DNA from: an uncultured Burkholderiaceae bacterium
GTDB taxonomy: Bacteria > Pseudomonadota > Gammaproteobacteria > Burkholderiales > Burkholderiaceae_C
Direction of reading: 5' to 3'
Assembly (NCBI GenBank): GCA_938022295.1
Contig: CALIDR010000204.1
Coordinates: 1 to 21,121, forward strand
Length of the DNA stretch: 21,121 bases
This document shows positions 7,394-13,711 of this stretch, in pieces (the first letter of the stretch is position 1; each line of letters begins with the position of its first letter). The notes beneath the pieces were generated by a model that worked only from the letters and a program-made list of their open reading frames with translations, had not been told where the DNA came from and did no database searches. Made by a program: the position numbers and the translations under genes.

Positions 7394-7870
7394 GTGGCGT
7401 ACTGGCTGATGAAGAGCGAGCCCGCCGAGTGCTCGATCGACGACCTCGCGCGGGCACCGGGACAGCGCGTGCCGTGGACCGGCGTGCGCAACCACCAGGC
7501 GCGCAACTTCATGCGCGACGCGATGCGCATCGGCGACGGCGTGCTGTTCTACCACTCGTCGTGCGCCGAGCCGGGCATCGCGGGCCTGGCCGAGGTCGCG
7601 AGCGGCGCCTACCCCGACGCGACGCAGTTCGACCCCGCGAGCCCCTACCACGACCCGAAGTCCGATCCGGCGGCCCCGCGCTGGGTGAACGTCGACGTGC
7701 GGCTGGTGCGCAAGACGCGGCTGCTGTCGCTGCGCGAGATGCGCGCGCGCCCCGAACTCGCCGACCTGCAGGTGCTCAGGCGCGGCAACCGGCTGTCGAT
7801 CACGCCGGTGACGCCGGCGCAGTGGGACGCGGTGCTTCGCGCGCTGGCCGACGATCGGGCCGCGGCTTGA
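7394..7870 (+). CDS. EVE domain-containing protein
   Basis: A 158-residue single-domain EVE protein (PUA-like fold, related to thymocyte nuclear protein 1), a family thought to recognise modified nucleic-acid bases. It opens with MAYWLMKSEP when the GTG at 7394 is used. It carries WTGVRNHQARNFMRD (28-42), VLFYHSSC (50-57), GLAEVASGAYPD (64-75) and a YHDPKS motif near 85-90, so the whole family pattern is present. The start lies about 20 bases after the end of 6S RNA with no visible Shine-Dalgarno, so the message may come from read-through of the 6S transcript. The stop overlaps the next start by four bases. Its molecular target in bacteria is not established. Confidence 0.9.
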   Translation: MAYWLMKSEPAECSIDDLARAPGQRVPWTGVRNHQARNFMRDAMRIGDGVLFYHSSCAEPGIAGLAEVASGAYPDATQFDPASPYHDPKSDPAAPRWVNVDVRLVRKTRLLSLREMRARPELADLQVLRRGNRLSITPVTPAQWDAVLRALADDRAAA

Positions 7871-8682
7871 CGGTCGAGCCGCTGCTGATCGCCGAGCTGC
7901 TCGCGCTCGGCGCCGCGGTCGGCTTCCTCGCCGGGCTGCTCGGCGTCGGCGGCGGCATGCTGCTGGTGCCGTTCGTCACGTTCATCCTGTCCAACCGCGG
8001 CGTCGACGGCGGGCTGGCGGTGAAGATGGCGATCGCCACCTCGATGGCGACGATCCTGTTCACGTCGCTGTCGAGCGTGCGCGCGCACCAGGCGCGCGGC
8101 GCGGTGCGCTGGGACCTCGTGCGCACGATCGCACCGGGCATCGTCGTCGGCGGGCTGCTCGCCGGCGCCGGCGTGTTCGCGCTCGTCGACGGCCGGTGGC
8201 TGGCGCTGTTCTTCGCCGGCTTCATCGGCCTGATGGCCACCCAGATGCTCGCCGCCCGGCCGCCGCGGCCGTCGCACACGCTGCCGGGGCCGCTCGGCCA
8301 GGGCGTGGCCGGCGGCGTGATCGGGCTGCTGTCGGGCCTGGTCGGCGCCGGCGGGGCGTTCCTGTCGGTGCCGTTCATGACCCGCGGCCACGTGCCGATC
8401 CACCAGGCCGTGGGCACGAGCGCGGCGCTGGGCTTTCCGATCGCGCTGGCGAACACGGCCGGCTACCTGGTGGCCGGCGCCGGGCTGCCGGCGGCGCTGC
8501 CGGGTGCCGTGGGCTACCTGTACCTGCCGGCGCTGGCGATCGTCTCGGCCGCCAGCGTGCTGCTGGCGCCGGTGGGCGCGCGGGTGTCGCACCGGATGAA
8601 CGTGCGCCAGCTCAAGCGCGTGTTCGCGCTGCTGCTGTACGCGCTGGCGGCGTACATGCTGCACAAGGCGCTGCGCGGCTGA
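7867..8682 (+). CDS. TSUP family sulfite/sulfonate-type exporter (TauE/SafE)
   Basis: A 271-residue multi-pass membrane protein of the TauE/SafE (TSUP) family, which moves sulfur-containing anions and other small organic anions; the substrate here cannot be told. The family's internal duplication is clear: GLLGVGGGMLLVPF (23-36) and GLVGAGGAFLSVPF (157-170). About eight hydrophobic segments are present. The only start that keeps the first repeat intact is a TTG at 7867, which overlaps the EVE stop codon by four bases (TTGA); no in-frame ATG occurs before the GVGGGM motif. It probably forms a two-gene unit with the EVE gene. Confidence 0.87.
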   Translation: MTVEPLLIAELLALGAAVGFLAGLLGVGGGMLLVPFVTFILSNRGVDGGLAVKMAIATSMATILFTSLSSVRAHQARGAVRWDLVRTIAPGIVVGGLLAGAGVFALVDGRWLALFFAGFIGLMATQMLAARPPRPSHTLPGPLGQGVAGGVIGLLSGLVGAGGAFLSVPFMTRGHVPIHQAVGTSAALGFPIALANTAGYLVAGAGLPAALPGAVGYLYLPALAIVSAASVLLAPVGARVSHRMNVRQLKRVFALLLYALAAYMLHKALRG

Positions 8683-8704
8683 GAGCCTGTGACTTCACGG
8701 GCTC
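8683..8704. terminator. Hairpin between convergent genes (weak terminator candidate)
   Basis: GAGCCTGTGA and TCACGGGCTC form a ten-base stem with one G-U pair, in the 34-base gap between two convergent genes. No T-tract follows on either strand. It may serve as a bidirectional stop signal or only as a 3' end stabiliser. Confidence 0.45.
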
Positions 8705-8716
8705 TGAGCCCTGCCG

Positions 8717-9730
8717 TCAGCGCGGGTCGAAGCGGATGCTGGCCAGCGTGACGTGGTTGCCGCCGCGGCGCTGCGCCTCGGCGAGCGCGCCTGCACAGGC
8801 CGAGACGAGCTCGTCGAGGCTCTGCGCGGTGTGCGGGAAGCTCGCCACGCCCATCGAGACCGTGAAGCCGAGCTCGTGCCCCTCGTGCATCACGATCTGC
8901 GTCGCGCACTGGCGGCGCAGGCCTTCCATCCGCGAATGCGCCGTCGCCAGGCCGACGCCCGACAGCAGCACCGCGAAGCGTTCGTCGTCGAGCCGGCAGG
9001 CGGCGTCCATCGCCCGCGTGTTGCCGCGCAGCAGCCGGCCGACGGTGGCCAGGATGCCACGGTGCGCGGCGTCGTCGTGCGCCGCCACGCCCGGCGCCGG
9101 TGGATCGAGCGCGATCCACACCAGCGCGAATTCGCGGTGCTCGCGCGTCGACAGGTCGACCTCGCGCTTGAGCTGGTCGTCGAAATGGGCGCGGTTGTAC
9201 AGGCCGGTGGCCGCGTCGCGCATGCCGTGCTGGTCGTGCAGGTCCTGGCGCAGCTGCTGGATCGCGCGCTGCTGCTGCTCGAGCTGTTCGAGCGCCTGGC
9301 GCAGCTGGGCGTCCTTCTGGCGCTGCGGCGCGAGATCGAACCACACGCTGGCGAGCCAACGTGCGCCGCGGGCGTCGGCATGCGGCACGCGCAGCGTCGC
9401 GAACTCGCAACGGCGGCCCTGGTGGTCGAAGCGGTGTTCCGCCGTCGCCGGCACGCCGCCGTCGAGCGCGCTGCGGTCGGCGGCGCGCAGCGCGGCGGCG
9501 GTGTCGGCGTCGAACAGGTCGGCGTCGGTGCGGCCGACGATGTCGTCCGGCGGACGACCGAGCCACTGCGCGAAGGCGGCGTTGACGGCGAGCAGGCGCC
9601 CGCTGTCGGCGTCCTTGAGCGCGTACAGCGCCCCTTGGCGCGCCAGCACGGCGTCGAGAAGCGCCGCCTGCAGGCCGGCGACGTCGGGCCCGTCGACGGC
9701 GGGCGGCGCGGCGGGGGGATCGATCTGCAC
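8717..9730 (-). CDS. PAS-GGDEF protein with degenerate active site and intact I-site
   Basis: A 337-residue cytoplasmic signalling protein. A PAS domain covers about residues 20-133 (LLDAVLARQGALYALKDADSG, then NAAFAQWLG), followed by a Gln-rich coiled coil at 135-168. A GGDEF domain starts at DAATGLYNRAHFDDQL (172-187). The GGDEF signature itself is replaced by DDERF (248-252), and the usual DxDxFKxxND metal/substrate region is not conserved (ALDPPAPGVAAHDD), so diguanylate cyclase activity is unlikely. The inhibitory-site motif RxxD (R239, D242) is kept exactly five residues before the signature, so c-di-GMP binding remains possible. I infer a c-di-GMP or PAS-ligand sensor rather than an enzyme. 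The GTG start at 9730 is the first plausible one. It is a single gene, convergent with the TSUP gene. Confidence 0.87.
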   Translation of the reverse strand: MQIDPPAAPPAVDGPDVAGLQAALLDAVLARQGALYALKDADSGRLLAVNAAFAQWLGRPPDDIVGRTDADLFDADTAAALRAADRSALDGGVPATAEHRFDHQGRRCEFATLRVPHADARGARWLASVWFDLAPQRQKDAQLRQALEQLEQQQRAIQQLRQDLHDQHGMRDAATGLYNRAHFDDQLKREVDLSTREHREFALVWIALDPPAPGVAAHDDAAHRGILATVGRLLRGNTRAMDAACRLDDERFAVLLSGVGLATAHSRMEGLRRQCATQIVMHEGHELGFTVSMGVASFPHTAQSLDELVSACAGALAEAQRRGGNHVTLASIRFDPR

Positions 9731-9921
9731 GGGGGTCGGTGGGGCCTCGGCGGCAGGCGGCCCGCGATGGTAGCGATCGTCGTCGGCGCCGTGGGCCGGG
9801 TAGCGCCGAAAATGGCCCGTCGGACGGCGTCTATCCCTAACTTGTTGCCGGATTGGTCACCGGATCCCCTCGGTGCCGGCCCTTCCAGCCGCGCCCGGCA
9901 CGGCGCGCCGGCGCACCGGCA

Positions 9922-9950
9922 TTGGCAGGCGCGCGCGCGGCGGCTATACT
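9922..9950 (+). promoter_or_regulatory. Sigma-70 promoter of rpsU
   Basis: TTGGCA (9922-9927), a 17-base spacer and TATACT (9945-9950) make the best sigma-70 promoter in the window. Transcription should start near 9957, giving an rpsU leader of about 88 bases. The 314-base gap 9731-10044 holds this promoter, the leader and presumably the promoter of the minus-strand GGDEF gene; I see no gene in it. Confidence 0.75.
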
Positions 9951-9979
9951 TCAAAGCTTTTCGGAAAAGAGCGCCGGAG

Positions 9980-9994
9980 CGGGCCGATGGCCCG
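9980..9994 (+). other. Hairpin in the rpsU leader
   Basis: CGGGCC-GAT-GGCCCG is a perfect six-base stem with a three-base loop in the untranslated leader of rpsU, about 50 bases before the ATG. Ribosomal-protein leaders are often autoregulated, but I know of no established motif of this kind for S21, so its function is open. Confidence 0.4.
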
Positions 9995-10044
9995 TTGTAC
10001 CGTTCGCCCGTCCGAAGCCCTCCCGAGGATTACCCGCTGCCTTC

Positions 10045-10257
10045 ATGACCACCATCCGCGTCAAAGAAAACGAGCCGTTCGACGTCGCCCTGCGTCGGTT
10101 CAAGCGCACGATCGAGAAGCTCGGCCTGCTGACCGAACTGCGCGCGCGCGAGTTCTACGAGAAGCCGACGGCCGAGCGCAAGCGCAAGCGCGCGGCGGCG
10201 ATCAAGCGGCACTTCAAGCGCGTGCGCAGCATGCAGCTGCCGAAGAAGCTGTACTGA
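10045..10257 (+). CDS. rpsU: 30S ribosomal protein S21
   Basis: A 70-residue S21 with the family's full pattern: MTTIRVKENEPFDVALRRFKRT, then EFYEKPTAERKRKRAAAIKRH and a basic C-terminus ending in KKLY. S21 is a small late-assembling protein of the 30S platform that helps in translation initiation. A GAGGA lies at 10025-10029, 15 bases before the ATG, which is longer than usual spacing. A hairpin with a short T-run follows the stop, so downstream genes may be expressed at a lower level than rpsU. Confidence 0.97.
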   Translation: MTTIRVKENEPFDVALRRFKRTIEKLGLLTELRAREFYEKPTAERKRKRAAAIKRHFKRVRSMQLPKKLY

Positions 10258-10277
10258 GCCCCCGCGCCCGCCTGCCG

Positions 10278-10306
10278 AGCCCGCGCCGGTCGCCGACGCG
10301 GGCTTT
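10278..10306 (+). terminator. Intrinsic terminator or attenuator after rpsU
   Basis: AGCCCGCG (10278-10285) pairs perfectly with CGCGGGCT (10297-10304), the inner CGG/CCG can pair too, and TTT directly ends the stem. The T-run is short, so partial read-through into yqeY is likely, which would set S21 output above that of the next genes. Confidence 0.65.
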
Positions 10307-10326
10307 CGTCATTGGACCACCCCGCG

Positions 10327-10773
10327 ATGAGCCTGAAGCAACGGATCACCGACGACATGAAGGCCGCGATGCGCGCCAAGGACGCCGGGCGCCTGTCGGC
10401 GATCCGCATGCTGCTCGCGGCGATCAAGCAGCGCGAAGTCGACGAGCGCGTCGAGCTCGACGATGCCGGCGTCGTCGCGGTCGTCGACCGGCTGCTCAAG
10501 CAGCGCCGCGACTCGATCGCCGCCTTCGCGCAGGCCGGGCGCGACGACCTCGTGGCCAAGGAGTCCGCCGAGGCCGAGGTGCTGCAGGCCTACCTGCCGC
10601 AGCGCCTGTCGGCCGACGAGGTCGCGGCCGAGGTCGCGCGCCTAGTCGCTGCGCTCGGCGCCATGGGCCCGGCCGACATGGGGCGCGTGATGGCGGCGGC
10701 CAAGCAGCAGCTCGCCGGAAAGGCCGACATGGCGCAGGTCTCGGCGGCCGTCAAGAAGGCGCTGGCGAGGTAA
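10327..10773 (+). CDS. yqeY: GatB/YqeY domain-containing protein
   Basis: A 148-residue YqeY protein, related to the C-terminal tail domain of the GatB amidotransferase subunit. It opens MSLKQRITDDMKAAMRAKD and contains RLSAIRMLLAAIKQREVDER, the conserved KESAEAEVLQAYLPQRLS block, and a GMGPADMGRVMAA-like stretch (here ALGAMGPADMGRVM) before the C-terminal helix. YqeY may act on tRNA or in tRNA-dependent amidation, but its role is not settled. An ATG at 10327 gives the usual N-terminus; a TTG 15 bases upstream would add five residues without family support. It follows rpsU as in many betaproteobacteria, although dnaG and rpoD do not come next here. Confidence 0.93.
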   Translation: MSLKQRITDDMKAAMRAKDAGRLSAIRMLLAAIKQREVDERVELDDAGVVAVVDRLLKQRRDSIAAFAQAGRDDLVAKESAEAEVLQAYLPQRLSADEVAAEVARLVAALGAMGPADMGRVMAAAKQQLAGKADMAQVSAAVKKALAR

Positions 10774-10777
10774 CCCG

Positions 10778-11134
10778 ATGACGATCCACCACCTCTCGAT
10801 CCGGCCGATCGCCGAAGACGTGTGCGTCGCGCCGCAGCTGTGGCCCGAGGCGATGGCCGAGGCGGCGCGGATGGGCTTTCGCGCCGTCGTCAACAACCGT
10901 CCCGACTTCGAGCACGGCCCCGACCAGCCGACCAACGCGGCGATCGAGGCGGCCGCGCGCGCCGCGGGGCTCGAGTACCGCTTCCTGCCCGTCAGCAGCG
11001 CCCACCAGTCTCCGCAGGACGTCGCGGCGATGGCGCGCCTGCTCGACGAGCTGCCGCGCCCGCTGCTGCTGTTCTGCCGTTCGGGCGCGCGATCGGCGCG
11101 GCTGTACGCGCTCGCCACGATGCCCGCCGCATGA
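10778..11134 (+). CDS. DUF442/TIGR01244 family phosphatase/sulfurtransferase-like protein
   Basis: A 118-residue protein of the DUF442 (TIGR01244) family, with a protein-tyrosine-phosphatase/rhodanese-like fold. It matches in IRPIAEDVCVAPQLWPEAMAEAARMGFRAVVNNRPDFE (8-45), and in the catalytic-type loop LLLFCRSGARSARLYAL (96-112), with Cys100 and Arg105 as candidate active-site residues. Relatives are found alone or fused to beta-lactamase-like sulfur dioxygenase domains, which suggests a link to sulfide or persulfide metabolism; that is inference from the family. The ATG lies four bases after the yqeY stop, so the two are probably one operon. The protein ends soon after the Cys loop, as expected for the family. 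Confidence 0.87.
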   Translation: MTIHHLSIRPIAEDVCVAPQLWPEAMAEAARMGFRAVVNNRPDFEHGPDQPTNAAIEAAARAAGLEYRFLPVSSAHQSPQDVAAMARLLDELPRPLLLFCRSGARSARLYALATMPAA

Positions 11135-11195
11135 GGCGCGCCGGCCCGGCCGCGGGCGAGGGGAAGCGATGACGGCGCGCGCGCGCCCGCCCTCC

Positions 11196-11230
11196 TAGAA
11201 TGCGGCGCTTTCGAGGATCCCCCGCGGAGG
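11196..11230 (+). promoter_or_regulatory. -10-like box and ribosome-binding site of the TRAP permease genes
   Basis: TAGAAT at 11196-11201 is a -10 candidate without a clear -35. GGAGG at 11226-11230 lies four bases before a TTG and supports that unusual start codon for dctQ. Confidence 0.5.
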
Positions 11231-11234
11231 GCCA

Positions 11235-11849
11235 TTGGGCGCGCTGCAGAAACTGTCGTCGCTGATCGACGCCGTCAGCGAACTGGTCGGCAAGCTCATC
11301 ATGTGGCTCGTGCTGGCCTGCGTGCTGATCAGCGCCGGCAACGCGATCGTGCGCCGGGCGTTCAACTACAGCTCGAATGCCTATCTCGAGATCCAGTGGT
11401 ACCTGTTCGCCGCCGTGTTCCTGCTCGGCGCGGGCTTCGTGTTCCTGAAGAACGGCCACGTGCGGATCGACTTCGTCTCGGCGCGGCTGTCGCTGCGCAC
11501 CAACGCGATCATCGACATCGTCGGCATCCTGCTGTTCGTCGCGCCGTTCTGCGTGCTGATGATCGACCTGTCGTGGCCGCTGTTCGCGCGCGCCTGGGCC
11601 AGCGGCGAGATGAGCCCGCAGGCCGGCGGCCTGATCCGCTGGCCGGTGCTGCTGCTGATCCCGGTGGGCTTCGCGCTGCTGCTCGCACAGTGCGTGTCGG
11701 AGCTGATCAAGCGGGCGGCCTTCCTCACCGGCCACCGCGCCGAACCGTACAGCGTCGACATCCACGAGAAGTCCGACGAGCTCAAGCTCGCCGAGGAACT
11801 GCTCGAGGAAGCCGAGCGCAAGGGCCAGGCCGCCGGGGGAACGCGATGA
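11235..11849 (+). CDS. dctQ: TRAP transporter small permease (DctQ type)
   Basis: The 204-residue small membrane subunit of a tripartite ATP-independent periplasmic transporter, which uses an ion gradient for uptake. Four hydrophobic segments are visible at about residues 18-39, 54-72, 94-112 and 133-155. The family signature WYLFAAVFLLGAGFVFLKNGHVRIDF covers 55-80. The C-terminus carries a charged helical tail (about 175-198, EKSDELKLAEELLEEAERKG) longer than in simple DctQ proteins. The start is TTG, chosen because a good GGAGG precedes it at close spacing. The stop overlaps the DctM start by four bases. The partner binding protein is probably the convergent TakP-like gene. Confidence 0.92.
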   Translation: MGALQKLSSLIDAVSELVGKLIMWLVLACVLISAGNAIVRRAFNYSSNAYLEIQWYLFAAVFLLGAGFVFLKNGHVRIDFVSARLSLRTNAIIDIVGILLFVAPFCVLMIDLSWPLFARAWASGEMSPQAGGLIRWPVLLLIPVGFALLLAQCVSELIKRAAFLTGHRAEPYSVDIHEKSDELKLAEELLEEAERKGQAAGGTR

Positions 11850-13609
11850 CCGAGTTCATCGCCCAGAACTTCGTCCCGCTGATGTTCGCGGGGCTGTTCG
11901 TGTTCCTGCTCACCGGCTTTCCGGTGGCCTTCGGTCTGGCGGCCACCGGGCTGACGTTCGGCGTCATCGGGATGGAGGTCGGCCTGTTCCCGGCGACGCT
12001 GTTCCAGGCGCTGCCGCTGCGCGTGTTCGGCATCATGCAGAACGACACGCTGCTCGCGATCCCGTTCTTCACGCTGATGGGGATCATCCTCGAGCGCTCG
12101 GGCATGGCCGAGGACCTGCTCGAGACGATCGGCCAGGTGTTCGGGCCGGTGCGCGGGGGGCTGGCGATCGCCGTCGTGCTGGTCGGCGCGCTGCTCGCGG
12201 CGACCACCGGCGTCGTCGCCGCGGCGGTGATCTCGATGGGGCTGATCTCGCTGCCGATCATGCTGCGCTACGGCTACAACCGCAGCATCGCCACCGGCGT
12301 CATCACGGCCTCGGGCACGCTCGCGCAGGCGCTGCCGCCGTCGCTGGTGCTGATCGTGCTTGCCGACCAGCTCGGCCGCTCGGTGGGCGACATGTACGCC
12401 GGCGCGCTGCGCCCGGGCCTGCTGCTGGTGTGCCTGTACCTCGCGTTCGTCGCCCTGGTCGCGCTGACGCGGCCACGCTGGGTGCCGGCGCTGCCGGTGG
12501 AAGCGCGCATCTACCGCGAGCCGAGCGGCGCGAGCGGCCACAAGTCGCTGATCGTGCTGCTCGCGCTGTGCGCGGTGGCCGGCATCACGTGGGGCCAGTT
12601 CCACGAGGGCATCGTCAACCCGATGATCGGGCGCAGCGTGCCGGCGCCGGGCGACGAGGTCTTCATCCTGTCGATGACGGTGGCCTCGCTGCTGGCGGTC
12701 ACGCTGGCGCTGGGCAACCGCCTGTTGCGGCTCGGGCTGCTGTCGCGGCTGGCCGAACGCGTCACGTTCGTGCTGATCCCGCCGCTGATCCTGATCTTCC
12801 TCGTGCTGGGCACGATCTTCCTCGGCATCGCGACGCCGACCGAGGGCGGCGCGATGGGCGCCGTCGGCGCGCTGGTCATGGCCAGCGCCAAGCGCCGGCT
12901 GACGTTCAAGGTGCTGTTGCAGGCGCTGTCGAGCACGTCGCGGCTGTCGGTGTTCGTCCTGTTCATCCTCGTCGGCTCGACGGTGTTCGCGTTCACGTTC
13001 AACGCCGCCGACGGCCACGTCTGGGTCGAGCACCTGTTCGACAAGCTGCCCGGCGGCCAGCTCGGGTTCATGATCTTCGTGAACCTGCTCGTGTTCATCC
13101 TCGGCTTCTTCATCGACTTCTTCGAGATCGCGTTCATCGTCGTGCCCATCCTGGCGCCGGTGGCGCAGAAGCTCGACATCCACCTGATCTGGTTCGGTGT
13201 CGTGCTCGCGATGACGCTGCAGACGTCGTTCCTGACGCCGCCGTTCGGGTTCGCGCTGTTCTACCTGCGCAGCGTCGCCGCGCGCAAGGACTACACCGAC
13301 CGCGTGACCGGCGAGACGATCCCGGCCGTGACCACCGGCCAGATCTACAAGGGCTCGGTCGCGTTCGTCGTCCTGCAGCTCATGATGGTCGCGGTGATCA
13401 TCGCCTTCCCGCAGCTCGTGCTCGGCAACCTCGACCAGGGGCCGCAGCTGTCGCCCGACGCCGTGCTCGAGCGCCTGCAGCAGGGCCGCGAGGCGCTGGA
13501 GGAGGCCGCACCCAGCGGCCGCGAAGGGCGCGAGGAGTACGACCCGATGTCTCTGTTCCGAGACATCGCGCCGCCGCCGGCACCCCCGGCATCGGCGGCC
13601 AGCGAATAG
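11846..13609 (+). CDS. dctM: TRAP transporter large permease (DctM type, long form)
   Basis: The large membrane subunit that forms the translocation path. At 587 residues it is well above the common 425 or so. Typical blocks are GFPVAFGLAATGL (24-36), QNDTLLAIPFFTLMGIILERSGMAEDL (65-91), ASGTLAQALPPSLVLIVLADQLG (155-177), ATPTEGGAMGAVGAL (329-343) and QTSFLTPPFGFALFYLR (459-475). The extra length is a region of about 90 residues (roughly 212-303) with two more hydrophobic segments between the two halves, plus a hydrophilic Pro/Ala-rich tail after 527. From memory, long forms with this insert go with TakP-like binding proteins of the 2-oxoacid type. The ATG overlaps the dctQ stop by four bases. 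Confidence 0.93.
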   Translation: MTEFIAQNFVPLMFAGLFVFLLTGFPVAFGLAATGLTFGVIGMEVGLFPATLFQALPLRVFGIMQNDTLLAIPFFTLMGIILERSGMAEDLLETIGQVFGPVRGGLAIAVVLVGALLAATTGVVAAAVISMGLISLPIMLRYGYNRSIATGVITASGTLAQALPPSLVLIVLADQLGRSVGDMYAGALRPGLLLVCLYLAFVALVALTRPRWVPALPVEARIYREPSGASGHKSLIVLLALCAVAGITWGQFHEGIVNPMIGRSVPAPGDEVFILSMTVASLLAVTLALGNRLLRLGLLSRLAERVTFVLIPPLILIFLVLGTIFLGIATPTEGGAMGAVGALVMASAKRRLTFKVLLQALSSTSRLSVFVLFILVGSTVFAFTFNAADGHVWVEHLFDKLPGGQLGFMIFVNLLVFILGFFIDFFEIAFIVVPILAPVAQKLDIHLIWFGVVLAMTLQTSFLTPPFGFALFYLRSVAARKDYTDRVTGETIPAVTTGQIYKGSVAFVVLQLMMVAVIIAFPQLVLGNLDQGPQLSPDAVLERLQQGREALEEAAPSGREGREEYDPMSLFRDIAPPPAPPASAASE

Positions 13610-13655
13610 GTCCCGGCCGCAGGGCGCGAGGGCGGCGTCACCGGCGCCCCCCACG

Positions 13656-13690
13656 AAAAAAGCCCCGCGGGCGCGGGCCCGCAGGGCTTC
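13656..13690 (-). terminator. Intrinsic terminator between dctM and the binding-protein gene
   Basis: On the minus strand GCCCTGCGGG and CCCGCGGGGC form a ten-base stem with one mismatch, followed directly by six T, a classical intrinsic terminator for the binding-protein gene. The stem could also slow plus-strand transcription from dctM. Confidence 0.88.
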
Positions 13691-13711
13691 GTCGGACCGG
13701 CTGCGGCGCGC

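Noticed and set aside
7348..8682. A long fused frame suggesting a protein joined to the TSUP permease
   Set aside because: The part before 7867 is an off-frame reading of the EVE gene. The TSUP protein is complete from the TTG at 7867.
11381..13654. A 757-codon open frame on the minus strand opposite dctQ-dctM
   Set aside because: The product is extremely rich in Arg, His, Gln and Asp with no family pattern. It is the antisense shadow of high-GC third positions in two clear membrane-protein genes.
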